DNA of 5,471 nt from the NCBI GenBank assembly GCA_030149405.1, contig JASBRM010000010.1, forward strand, positions 1 through 5,471, in the 5' to 3' direction. The notes under the pieces were generated by a model, which did not search any database, was not told the origin of the DNA, and saw nothing but the letters and a program-made list of their open reading frames with translations. This document shows, one piece after another, positions 1 to 5,471 of the stretch (positions are counted from its first letter, which is position 1; each line of letters starts with the position of its first letter). The DNA is from Neptuniibacter sp. Its GTDB lineage: Bacteria; Pseudomonadota; Gammaproteobacteria; Pseudomonadales; Balneatricaceae. The position numbers were made by a program, and so were the translations under genes.

Positions 1-380
1 TCTGCTGAATGGATAATTCTGCGGTGAGAGTGGCCGCCTTCTTTGGTTAAGTGGTAATCATCACTTTCCTGAGTGAACGGCACCCCCTGCTGTATAAGCC
101 ACTCTATGCTTTCTTTGCCGTGTGAAACCGTAAACTCAACCGCGCTTCTATGGCTCAGGAAACCGCCAGCGGATATAGTGTCTTCTATGTGAGCCTGAGT
201 GCTGTCTTCGGTATCAAGAACTGCAGCTATACCTCCCTGTGCAAGCCAGGTTGAACCACTGGTTAGCTCTCCTTTGCTGAGGACAGCAACTTTGGCATTT
301 TGTGCAAGGTGCAGAGCCATGCTAAGACCAGCAGCACCGCTGCCAATGATCAGTGCATCATAGTGATGGTGAGTTGTCAT
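1..380 (-). CDS. nadB: L-aspartate oxidase NadB, N-terminal part (runs off left edge)
   Basis: FAD-dependent L-aspartate oxidase, which oxidises L-aspartate to iminoaspartate in the first step of de novo NAD synthesis, in the cytoplasm. About 126 codons are visible, reading leftward from the ATG at 380-378; the rest lies beyond the left edge. The protein opens with MTTHHHYDALIIGSGAAG. The dinucleotide-binding GxGxxG of the Rossmann fold is at residues 13-18. It is followed by the family signature STWLAQGGIAAV (about 43-54) and, near the window edge, EGGHSHRRI, which lies in the substrate/flavin region of NadB. The match to E. coli NadB as I remember it is close and collinear. A possible ribosome site (AGGA on the minus strand, plus-strand 393-396) lies 12 bases from the start, somewhat far. 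It is divergent from rpoE, the same arrangement as in E. coli and Pseudomonas. No clear sigma-70 promoter is recognisable for it. Confidence 0.95.
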   Translation of the reverse strand, partial: MTTHHHYDALIIGSGAAGLSMALHLAQNAKVAVLSKGELTSGSTWLAQGGIAAVLDTEDSTQAHIEDTISAGGFLSHRSAVEFTVSHGKESIEWLIQQGVPFTQESDDYHLTKEGGHSHRRIIHSA

Positions 381-434
381 AAGGTAAAGATTTCCTGAAA
401 GAGATATCTTTAGTCGTTGGTTGTGCTTAAGGAG

Positions 435-451
435 TATTCGAAGATATTCGA
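435..451. repeat. Direct repeat TATTCGA, one helical turn apart, between nadB and rpoE
   Basis: TATTCGA occurs at 435-441 and again at 445-451. The 10-base offset puts both copies on the same face of the helix. The pair lies about 55-70 bases upstream of the nadB start and about 40 bases upstream of the rpoE -35 element, so it could bind a regulator of either gene. The copies are short and no family-specific site is recognised. An 8-bp palindrome AGATATCT also lies nearby at 402-409. Confidence 0.25.
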
Positions 452-488
452 CCAAAGGTGGTAATTTAGCATTTTTTTATCTTTTGTG

Positions 489-516
489 GGAACTTCATGA
501 CCGTTTCTCACTCAGA
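489..516 (+). promoter_or_regulatory. Sigma-E/AlgU-type promoter upstream of rpoE (autoregulatory)
   Basis: The sequence has GGAACTT (489-495), exactly 16 bases, then TCAGA (512-516). The known sigma-E/AlgU consensus is GGAACTT, 16-17 bases, then TCtgA or TCTAA, so the -35 matches fully and the -10 at four of five positions. Transcription should begin near 522-524, giving an rpoE leader of roughly 120 nt. Autoregulation of rpoE/algU from such a promoter is well established in E. coli and Pseudomonas, and is inferred here from sequence and position. I found no equally good sigma-70 promoter for basal expression in the same gap. Confidence 0.82.
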
Positions 517-519
517 GGA

Positions 520-533
520 AGTGTCCAGACACT
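520..533. repeat. Short perfect dyad at the predicted rpoE transcription start
   Basis: AGTGTC-CA-GACACT is a perfect 6-bp inverted repeat with a 2-base centre. It begins four bases after the -10 element of the sigma-E-type promoter, so it overlaps or immediately follows the expected start of transcription. As DNA it could be an operator. As RNA it could form a 5-bp stem with a CCAG loop at the very 5' end of the leader. No regulator can be named, and a 12-base palindrome can arise by chance. Confidence 0.35.
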
Positions 534-633
534 CCAGAGAAGGTTAGGATTGATGAAAAATTATTTGCTGTTGCTAATCTGTAAGTGAAATGAGCACGTT
601 AGCTCGATGGAATTTAATCTGACAAAAATCGTT

Positions 634-640
634 AAGGAAA
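634..640 (+). promoter_or_regulatory. Ribosome binding site supporting the GTG start of rpoE
   Basis: AAGGAAA lies five bases before the GTG at 646. There is no in-frame ATG near this position, and starting at the GTG gives a protein whose length and N-terminus fit RpoE/AlgU. The site therefore decides in favour of the non-ATG start. Confidence 0.75.
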
Positions 641-645
641 TTTGA

Positions 646-1227
646 GTGTCGAATGAGAGTCAGTCAGCAGTAGATCATAAGCTTGTTGTCCGGGTAAAGG
701 CAGGTGACAAGAGAGCATTTGATCTTTTAGTAAAGAAATATCAGCACAAGATAATCGCGTTGATTGGGCGTTATGTATATGACCAGCATGAAGCTCAGGA
801 TGTGGCACAAGAAACATTCATCAAAGCCTATCGTGCCTTACCTAATTTCCGCGGTGATAGTGCCTTTTATACTTGGTTATATCGCATAGCCATAAATACG
901 GCAAAAAATCATCTTGTTGCTAGGGGGCGAAAGCCACTGGATGTGGATGTGGATGATGCACAGTATTTTGAGGGAGAGAATGAGTTGAAAGATATCGCAA
1001 CCCCTGAAAATTCTTTATATCGGGAAGAGCTGGAACAGGTGATTAAGCGGACTCTGACTAAGCTACCTGAGGATTTACGTGTTGCGCTGACTTTGCGTGA
1101 GTTTGAAGGAATGAGCTATGAAGATATCTCTGATGTCATGGATTGTCCGGTTGGTACGGTCAGGTCCCGAATATTCAGGGCTAGGGAAGCGATCGATAAA
1201 GAAATCACTCCCTTGTTAGCATGTTAA
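646..1227 (+). CDS. rpoE: RNA polymerase sigma factor RpoE (sigma-E / AlgU, ECF family)
   Basis: Extracytoplasmic-function sigma factor that directs RNA polymerase to envelope-stress promoters. The 193 residues match the family length (191 in E. coli, as I recall). Region 2 spans about 24-92 and contains the conserved core-binding and -10-recognition stretch QDVAQETFIKAYRAL (about 51-65) and FRGDSAFYTWLYRIAINTAK (68-87). Region 4 spans about 128-183, with the helix-turn-helix DCPVGTVRSRIFRAREAID near its end reading the -35 element. Identity to Pseudomonas AlgU looks higher than to E. coli RpoE, for example KKYQHKI and EAQDVAQE. Translation starts at a GTG with a good ribosome site. It is the first gene of an operon with the anti-sigma gene 36 bases downstream, and its own promoter looks sigma-E dependent. 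No missing residues or frame breaks are seen. Confidence 0.97.
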   Translation: MSNESQSAVDHKLVVRVKAGDKRAFDLLVKKYQHKIIALIGRYVYDQHEAQDVAQETFIKAYRALPNFRGDSAFYTWLYRIAINTAKNHLVARGRKPLDVDVDDAQYFEGENELKDIATPENSLYREELEQVIKRTLTKLPEDLRVALTLREFEGMSYEDISDVMDCPVGTVRSRIFRAREAIDKEITPLLAC

Positions 1228-1263
1228 CAACGCAGGAATGAAGTATTTTAGAGGTAATAGAAA

Positions 1264-2094
1264 ATGACAGAGCGATCTATAGAACCCGTTTCTGCTTTGA
1301 TGGATGGTGAGGTCTCTGACTTCGAGTTACGAAGGATTTTGGATCGAATCGAAGCTGAGCCAGAACTGGCTGAAGCATGGCAGCGATACCAGTTGATTAG
1401 TTCCGTGATGCGTAATGAAGAAACGGTGTCGCCCGATATTGATATCAGTGGTTCAGTAATGGCTGCAATAGCTGAGGAGCCTGAGTTTGAGCTCCCTGAT
1501 ACTGAGTCTGATTCTGACAATAAGGAAGATAACAAGCATTCCTTCTGGAAGCCTTTTGCCAGTATGGCTGTGGCTGCATCTGTAACTGCAATGGTGATTT
1601 TTGGCACTCAGAGTTTCAATCAAACGACCAACAATCAAGTAGCAGATCATCGTCCTGATTACACCTTGCCGGCCAATCCGATTTCAGATGAGTTTGTGCG
1701 GGCGCAGTTTGGGAATAACAGTGTGTCCAGAGAAGAAGGGACTGAACCGGAAATTATTCGTCTTTCAGATGGACTGGAACGCTACATCGAGCAACATCAG
1801 CACATGCTCAATAGTAAACAATCCGGCTGGGTGGCATCCTGGTTACCTGAGGGCTATCAGGAGTTAAAACAGGATGTAATGGCGCATGCTGAGGTGCAGG
1901 TGTTCAGTAATGGGCGTAACTCTTTTACTGTATGCATTGAAGATTATGGCCGCCAATCAGTGCCTGAGGGTGTTGCTCAAAAAGGAGGTATGGTTGCCGT
2001 TGGTAAACGCATGGGTGATCAGTTTGTAACCGTTGTTGGTGATGTTCCTCTGATGATTGCTGAGAGAATCGCATCCTCTGTTGAGCCTAAGTGA
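1264..2094 (+). CDS. rseA: Anti-sigma-E factor: RseA/MucA fused to the RseB/MucB C-terminal domain
   Basis: Membrane anti-sigma factor for RpoE, 276 residues against about 190-216 for MucA/RseA. Residues 1-72 are the cytoplasmic sigma-binding domain (SALMDGEVSDFELRRIL, then WQRYQLISSVMR and DISGSVMAAIAEEP, all hallmarks of RseA_N). An acidic linker follows (about 71-90). One membrane segment lies at about 97-115 and resembles the MucA segment (AVAASVT). The periplasmic stalk (116-187) includes LERYIEQHQHML, resembling the RseB-binding stretch of RseA/MucA. Residues 188-274 match the C-terminal domain of RseB/MucB: WLPEGYQ, FSNGRNSFTVCIE, GGMVAVGKR, FVTVVGDVPLMIAERIASSV. The LolA-like N-terminal half of RseB and its signal peptide are absent, and no other rseB lies in the operon. 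GAGGT at 1251-1255 is the ribosome site. The stop overlaps the next start by one base. The frame is intact throughout, so this is not a visible frameshift product. The RseA part is certain; the fused domain is very likely, judged from recalled homologues. Confidence 0.9.
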   Translation: MTERSIEPVSALMDGEVSDFELRRILDRIEAEPELAEAWQRYQLISSVMRNEETVSPDIDISGSVMAAIAEEPEFELPDTESDSDNKEDNKHSFWKPFASMAVAASVTAMVIFGTQSFNQTTNNQVADHRPDYTLPANPISDEFVRAQFGNNSVSREEGTEPEIIRLSDGLERYIEQHQHMLNSKQSGWVASWLPEGYQELKQDVMAHAEVQVFSNGRNSFTVCIEDYGRQSVPEGVAQKGGMVAVGKRMGDQFVTVVGDVPLMIAERIASSVEPK

Positions 2095-2528
2095 TGATAG
2101 AAGAAAACGGAACTGTCGTTGAAGTAAACGCTGACGGTATATGGGTAGAAACCATTAAAAGCAGTGCATGCGCAAGCTGTGCTGCTCGTAATGGATGTGG
2201 GCAAAAATTATTGGCTTCTGCCGGAGATGGCAAAAGAATGGTGGTGAATGTCAGTAACCCTAATCAGCTCAATGTTAATGCACTGGATGCAGTTGTTATC
2301 GGTGTTGAGGAAGGAGCCTTTCTGAAAGCGACACTTTACGTTTACCTTGTTCCGTTGGTTGCCCTGTTTTTGGGAGCTTTGGGAGCAGAGCTTCTCAACT
2401 TGTCGGAAGGGTATATCATTTTGTCTGCATTGCTTGCTCTATCGGCAGGTCTTATCGGTGTGAAGTATTGCAGCATAACCCTTTTTAAATCATGTAAATA
2501 CCAACCGGTATTGGTAAAAGTCTTTTAA
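2094..2528 (+). CDS. rseC: RseC/MucC family inner-membrane protein (SoxR-reducing system type)
   Basis: Small inner-membrane protein of the RseC/MucC family. RseC modulates sigma-E activity weakly in E. coli, and family members take part in reducing SoxR. With the ATG at 2094 the protein has 144 residues and begins MIEENGTVVEV, matching MIKEWATVV of E. coli RseC. The overlapping GTG at 2091 would add one residue and is the less likely start. The N-terminal domain carries the conserved cysteine cluster SACASCAARNGCGQ, with Cys26, Cys29 and Cys35, a plausible metal or iron-sulfur site. Two membrane segments follow at about 79-98 and 107-123, then a short tail (YQPVLVKVF) that aligns with the family's WQPIIL motif. 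The ATG shares one base with the preceding TGA stop (TGATG), so translation is probably coupled to the anti-sigma gene. The ribosome site is weak, which fits coupling. Confidence 0.92.
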   Translation: MIEENGTVVEVNADGIWVETIKSSACASCAARNGCGQKLLASAGDGKRMVVNVSNPNQLNVNALDAVVIGVEEGAFLKATLYVYLVPLVALFLGALGAELLNLSEGYIILSALLALSAGLIGVKYCSITLFKSCKYQPVLVKVF

Positions 2529-2556
2529 GTAGATCGAAGAAAAAGGTGGAAGCTCC

Positions 2557-3963
2557 ATGAAGCATCTTATTCGGCTTATTATTTCTTTCGTATTTATCGT
2601 TTCTTTCCCGCTTTCAGCTGCAGAGTTGCCTGATTTTAAGTCCCTTGTGAAAGAAACATCCCCAGCAGTGGTTAATATCAGCACGATCCAGAAAGCATCG
2701 GCTACGGAAAGATTCCATCAATTTCTGGGACCTAATGGTGAAGAAATTCCCGAGATGTTCCGTCACTTCTTTCGGATTCCGGAGTCTCAGCAAGATCAGC
2801 ACCCTCGTAGAAGAGCGCCTCAATCATTAGGTTCTGGTTTCATCATTTCTGAAGATGGCTATCTGTTAACAAATCATCATGTTATTTCCGGTGCAGACAA
2901 GGTCATAGTTAGGTTGGCTGACCGACGAGAACTTGAGGCTGAAGTGATTGGTTCTGATGAGCGTTCTGATGTTGCGTTGCTAAAAATTCAGGCCGAGGAC
3001 CTTCCGACTGTTGAGCTAGGTGAGTCAAAAGAATTGGAAGTAGGTGAGTGGGTATTGGCGATAGGTTCTCCATTTGGTTTCGATCATAGTGTAACGGCAG
3101 GGATTGTCAGTGCCAAAGAGAGAGCATTAGCCAACGAAACATACGTGCCATTTATCCAGACTGATGTTGCGATCAATCCAGGCAATTCCGGAGGGCCTCT
3201 GTTTAATTTGAGTGGCGAAGTGGTTGGGATTAACTCGCAAATTTATACCCGATCAGGTGGTTTTATGGGTTTGTCTTTTGCGATCCCGATTGATGTAGCC
3301 ATGGATGTTGCAGATCAACTAAAAAGCAACGGCTATGTAACCAGAGGCTGGCTAGGTGTGATAATTCAGGAGGTTAATCGTGATTTAGCTGAATCGTTTG
3401 GCCTTGATAAACCTGCAGGAGCGTTAGTTGCGAAAGTGTTACCGGGTAGTCCTGCAGAAGCTGCTGGGCTGCAGAATGGTGATGTGATCCTGAAGTTTGA
3501 AGGTGAAGAGGTCAATCTCTCTTCAGATCTCCCTCACTTTGTCGGAAGAGTGAAACCAGGAGAAAAAGCCCGTGTCGAGATTGTTCGATCTGGAAAACGG
3601 GAGACCATTTGGGTTGAAATAGGTGTTTTACCCAATCAGGATGAATTAGCTCAGGTGCATAAGAAACAAACACAACCTGAAGGGGGCAATGTCCTTAAGC
3701 TTGAGGTGGTTGAACTCGATGAGCAAAGGAAAGAAAAGTGGCAGGTTGGTTCAGGTGTTGTGGTGAAAAAAGTGGGACCAGGTGCAGCAGCCGATGCCGG
3801 ACTAATGGCTGGTGATGTGATTACAATGCTTAATGGTGAAAAGGTTGAATCAGTAAGTTCGTTTCAGTCAATTTCAGCATCCTTACCTAAAGGAAAAGCC
3901 GTACCTATGCGAATAGTGAGACGAGGAAGCCCTTTATTTATACCTATTAAAATACCACAGTAA
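2557..3963 (+). CDS. mucD: Periplasmic serine protease MucD (DegP/Do family, HtrA-like)
   Basis: Do/HtrA-type serine endoprotease that degrades misfolded periplasmic proteins. The 468 residues are typical of MucD/DegP. A signal peptide covers residues 1-22 (two positive charges, a hydrophobic core, LSAA then ELPD), so the protein is exported. The protease domain runs to about 255 with the catalytic triad His108 (TNHHV), Asp138 (RSDVALL) and Ser211 (GNSGGP). A linker rich in His, Phe, Pro and Arg (about 46-90) corresponds to the LA loop. Two PDZ domains follow at about 262-357 (RGWLGVIIQEV; GDVILKFEGEEV) and 375-465 (GSGVVVKKVGPGAAADAGL; GDVITMLNGEKV). AGGTGG at 2544-2549 is the ribosome site, 28 bases after rseC. 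As last gene of the rpoE operon it matches Pseudomonas algU-mucABCD. Two PDZ domains and a cleavable signal distinguish it from DegS/AlgW, so it is not the likely site-1 protease for the anti-sigma factor. Confidence 0.96.
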   Translation: MKHLIRLIISFVFIVSFPLSAAELPDFKSLVKETSPAVVNISTIQKASATERFHQFLGPNGEEIPEMFRHFFRIPESQQDQHPRRRAPQSLGSGFIISEDGYLLTNHHVISGADKVIVRLADRRELEAEVIGSDERSDVALLKIQAEDLPTVELGESKELEVGEWVLAIGSPFGFDHSVTAGIVSAKERALANETYVPFIQTDVAINPGNSGGPLFNLSGEVVGINSQIYTRSGGFMGLSFAIPIDVAMDVADQLKSNGYVTRGWLGVIIQEVNRDLAESFGLDKPAGALVAKVLPGSPAEAAGLQNGDVILKFEGEEVNLSSDLPHFVGRVKPGEKARVEIVRSGKRETIWVEIGVLPNQDELAQVHKKQTQPEGGNVLKLEVVELDEQRKEKWQVGSGVVVKKVGPGAAADAGLMAGDVITMLNGEKVESVSSFQSISASLPKGKAVPMRIVRRGSPLFIPIKIPQ

Positions 3964-3988
3964 TCAAATGTAGGTTATGGATCGAATT

Positions 3989-4010
3989 AGGAGGCTTTGG
4001 CCTCCTTTTT
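3989..4010 (+). terminator. Rho-independent terminator after mucD
   Basis: A perfect 7-bp stem AGGAGGC / GCCTCCT (3989-3995 with 4000-4006) encloses a TTTG loop and runs into TTTTT. It lies 26 bases after the mucD stop, so the sigma-E operon should end here and lepA would need its own promoter. Confidence 0.9.
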
Positions 4011-4024
4011 CATAGCTCCTGCAC

Positions 4025-4047
4025 TGTAAATGCTGTAAAATCCCGCG
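4025..4047 (+). promoter_or_regulatory. Possible lepA promoter with GC-rich discriminator
   Basis: Because a terminator separates mucD from lepA, a promoter is expected in 4011-4081. TAAAAT at 4036-4041 is one mismatch from the -10 consensus and is followed by CCCGCG, a GC-rich stretch where the discriminator would be. CTGTAAA occurs twice (4024-4030 and 4033-4039). No good -35 hexamer is seen 16-18 bases upstream of TAAAAT, so the assignment is tentative. Confidence 0.35.
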
Positions 4048-4081
4048 TTTTCCGCGAGTTATATAGAACGGTGTCCTACAC

Positions 4082-5471
4082 GTGAGCAATCTCGATCATA
4101 TTCGAAACTTTTCCATTATCGCCCATATCGATCACGGCAAGTCTACTTTAGCGGACCGTTTCATTCAGATGTGTGGTGGTCTTAGTGATCGAGAAATGGA
4201 AGCTCAGGTACTGGACTCTATGGATCTTGAGCGTGAGCGAGGAATTACGATCAAGGCTCAGAGTGTGACTCTGAATTATAAAGCCCAAAATGGTGAAACC
4301 TATCAACTTAACTTTATCGATACACCAGGCCACGTGGATTTCTCTTATGAGGTGTCTCGTTCTCTCGCCGCTTGTGAAGGTGCGCTTTTGATTGTGGATG
4401 CTGCGCAAGGTGTAGAGGCTCAGTCAGTTGCAAACTGTTATACAGCGATTGAGCAAGGTTTAGAGGTTGTTCCGATTCTAAACAAAATGGACTTGCCGCA
4501 AGCTGAACCGGAGCGAGTACGTGTTGAGATTGAAGAAGTTATCGGTATTGATGCTAACGATGCTGTAGCGTGTTCTGCCAAAAGCGGAATGGGCGTTGAG
4601 GATGTCCTCGAGCAGTTGGTTAAGGAAATACCGCCACCTGAAGGTGATGTAGATGCTCCGCTACAAGCTTTAATCATCGATTCATGGTTCGATAACTATC
4701 TTGGGGTTGTCTCCTTGGTACGTGTTACGCAGGGAACTCTGAAGAAAAAAGATAAGATTCTGGTTAAATCTACCGGTCAAAACTACCAAGCTGAATCGGT
4801 AGGTATTTTTACACCGAAGCAGACAGAAACAGGTGTTTTGCACGCAGGTGAAGTAGGTTTTATTGTTGCTGGCGTTAAAGACATTCATGGTGCACCTGTA
4901 GGTGATACTTTGACCCATGTTAAAACTCCAGAAGTAGAGAGCCTTCCTGGTTTCCAGAAAGTCCAACCTCAGGTTTACTCTGGTCTATTCCCTACAAGTT
5001 CTGATGATTACCAAGATTTCCGTGAAGCATTGGACAAGCTGACGCTGAATGATGCTTCTTTGTTCTTTGAACCAGAAACATCCGATGCACTTGGTTTTGG
5101 TTTCCGTTGTGGCTTCCTTGGTATGCTGCACATGGAGATCATTCAGGAGCGTCTGGAGCGTGAGTACAATCTTGATTTGATCACTACTGCTCCAACTGTA
5201 ATTTACGAGTTGGAGATGAATAATGGCGATGTTATTCAAATTGATAGCCCATCAAAACTTCCAGATCCAGGTTCTATCAACGAAATGCGTGAGCCTATCG
5301 TTGAAGCCAATATCTTAGTTCCTCAGGACTATCTGGGCCAAGTGATCGGGCTGTGTGTTGAGAAGCGTGGGCTTCAAAAACAGATGAACTACGTGGGTAA
5401 TCAGGTGCAGATTACTTACGAATTGCCGATGGCTGAGGTGGTGCTGGATTTCTTCGACCGTTTGAAGTCTG
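4082..5471 (+). CDS. lepA: Elongation factor 4 LepA, N-terminal part (runs off right edge)
   Basis: Ribosome-associated translational GTPase EF4, related to EF-G, which acts on stalled or mispositioned ribosomes and in 30S maturation. About 463 of roughly 600 residues are visible, and the frame is open to the right edge. The start is the GTG at 4082: an in-frame TAG at 4064-4066 blocks extension, and [22 protein letters not shown] aligns with the E. coli start. GTPase motifs are the P-loop AHIDHGKST (14-22), switch [22 protein letters not shown] (80-87), NKMD (134-137) and SAK (165-167). Later domains are recognisable by [35 protein letters not shown] and [22 protein letters not shown]. The ribosome site is weak. 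It is separated from the sigma-E operon by a terminator. The neighbourhood is the standard gammaproteobacterial one (lepA usually precedes lepB, rnc and era, not visible here). Confidence 0.97.
   Translation, partial: MSNLDHIRNFSIIAHIDHGKSTLADRFIQMCGGLSDREMEAQVLDSMDLERERGITIKAQSVTLNYKAQNGETYQLNFIDTPGHVDFSYEVSRSLAACEGALLIVDAAQGVEAQSVANCYTAIEQGLEVVPILNKMDLPQAEPERVRVEIEEVIGIDANDAVACSAKSGMGVEDVLEQLVKEIPPPEGDVDAPLQALIIDSWFDNYLGVVSLVRVTQGTLKKKDKILVKSTGQNYQAESVGIFTPKQTETGVLHAGEVGFIVAGVKDIHGAPVGDTLTHVKTPEVESLPGFQKVQPQVYSGLFPTSSDDYQDFREALDKLTLNDASLFFEPETSDALGFGFRCGFLGMLHMEIIQERLEREYNLDLITTAPTVIYELEMNNGDVIQIDSPSKLPDPGSINEMREPIVEANILVPQDYLGQVIGLCVEKRGLQKQMNYVGNQVQITYELPMAEVVLDFFDRLKS

Noticed and set aside
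551..581. TTGATG with TAATCT as a second (sigma-70) promoter for rpoE
   Set aside because: The spacing is 19 bases and both elements deviate from consensus, so it is not supportable as a feature.
1223..1228. Palindrome GTTAAC at the end of rpoE as a possible terminator or attenuator
   Set aside because: It is a 6-base palindrome with no loop, no GC stem and no T-tract. rpoE and the anti-sigma gene must be cotranscribed for normal control.
1248..1607. 119-codon open frame on the minus strand opposite the anti-sigma gene
   Set aside because: It is a low-complexity Ser/Ile-rich translation of the antisense strand of a well-supported gene, without recognisable motifs. The other minus-strand frames inside rpoE, mucD and lepA are rejected for the same reason.
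1804..2094. An independent internal start producing the RseB-type domain alone (ATG at 1804, residue Met181)
   Set aside because: No ribosome site precedes this ATG. The domain would have no signal peptide, so it could not reach the periplasm where RseB-type domains work.
2875..2880. His-His at the catalytic histidine of MucD (TNHHV instead of the DegP-type TNNHV) as an active-site anomaly
   Set aside because: The catalytic His108 itself is intact, and substitution at the preceding position is tolerated in the Do family. Asp138 and Ser211 are also present.
2929..2957. GAACTT followed by TCTGA inside mucD, resembling an internal sigma-E promoter
   Set aside because: The spacer is 18 bases, longer than the 16-17 of the family. 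The -35 lacks the GG lead, and the sequence simply encodes conserved protease residues.

Overview
The window is a chromosomal stretch from a gammaproteobacterium. Base composition looks moderate (mid-40s % GC by eye, not computed). Protein sequences and gene order sit between the enteric layout (nadB / rpoE-rseA-rseB-rseC / lepA) and the Pseudomonas layout (nadB / algU-mucA-mucB-mucC-mucD / lepA). RpoE is visibly closer to Pseudomonas AlgU than to E. coli RpoE. A marine Oceanospirillales-type bacterium is a reasonable guess, but the genus cannot be fixed from this sequence.

Layout. Positions 1-380 (minus strand) hold the N-terminal third or less of nadB, L-aspartate oxidase. Positions 381-645 are a divergent intergenic region. 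It contains a convincing sigma-E-type promoter (GGAACTT-N16-TCAGA, 489-516) that should make rpoE autoregulated, with a perfect 6-bp dyad at the expected transcription start. Then follow, all on the plus strand: rpoE (646-1227), a membrane anti-sigma factor (1264-2094), rseC/mucC (2094-2528) and the periplasmic protease gene mucD (2557-3963). A clear rho-independent terminator (3989-4010) closes the operon. The translation factor gene lepA starts at 4082 and runs off the right edge.

How it works together. RpoE is the envelope-stress sigma factor, held at the inner membrane by the RseA/MucA-type anti-sigma factor until that protein is cut in the periplasm. RseC is a small cysteine-containing inner-membrane protein, and MucD degrades misfolded periplasmic proteins.

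Main point of interest. There is no separate rseB/mucB gene. The anti-sigma protein is 276 residues long and appears to be a natural fusion: RseA N-terminal sigma-binding domain, one membrane segment, an RseA-like periplasmic stalk, then the C-terminal domain of RseB/MucB. The N-terminal LolA-like sensor domain of RseB is missing. This suggests a sigma-E switch in which the protease-shielding module is attached in cis and the classical lipid/LPS-sensing module is absent or encoded elsewhere. The rest of the window is conventional.
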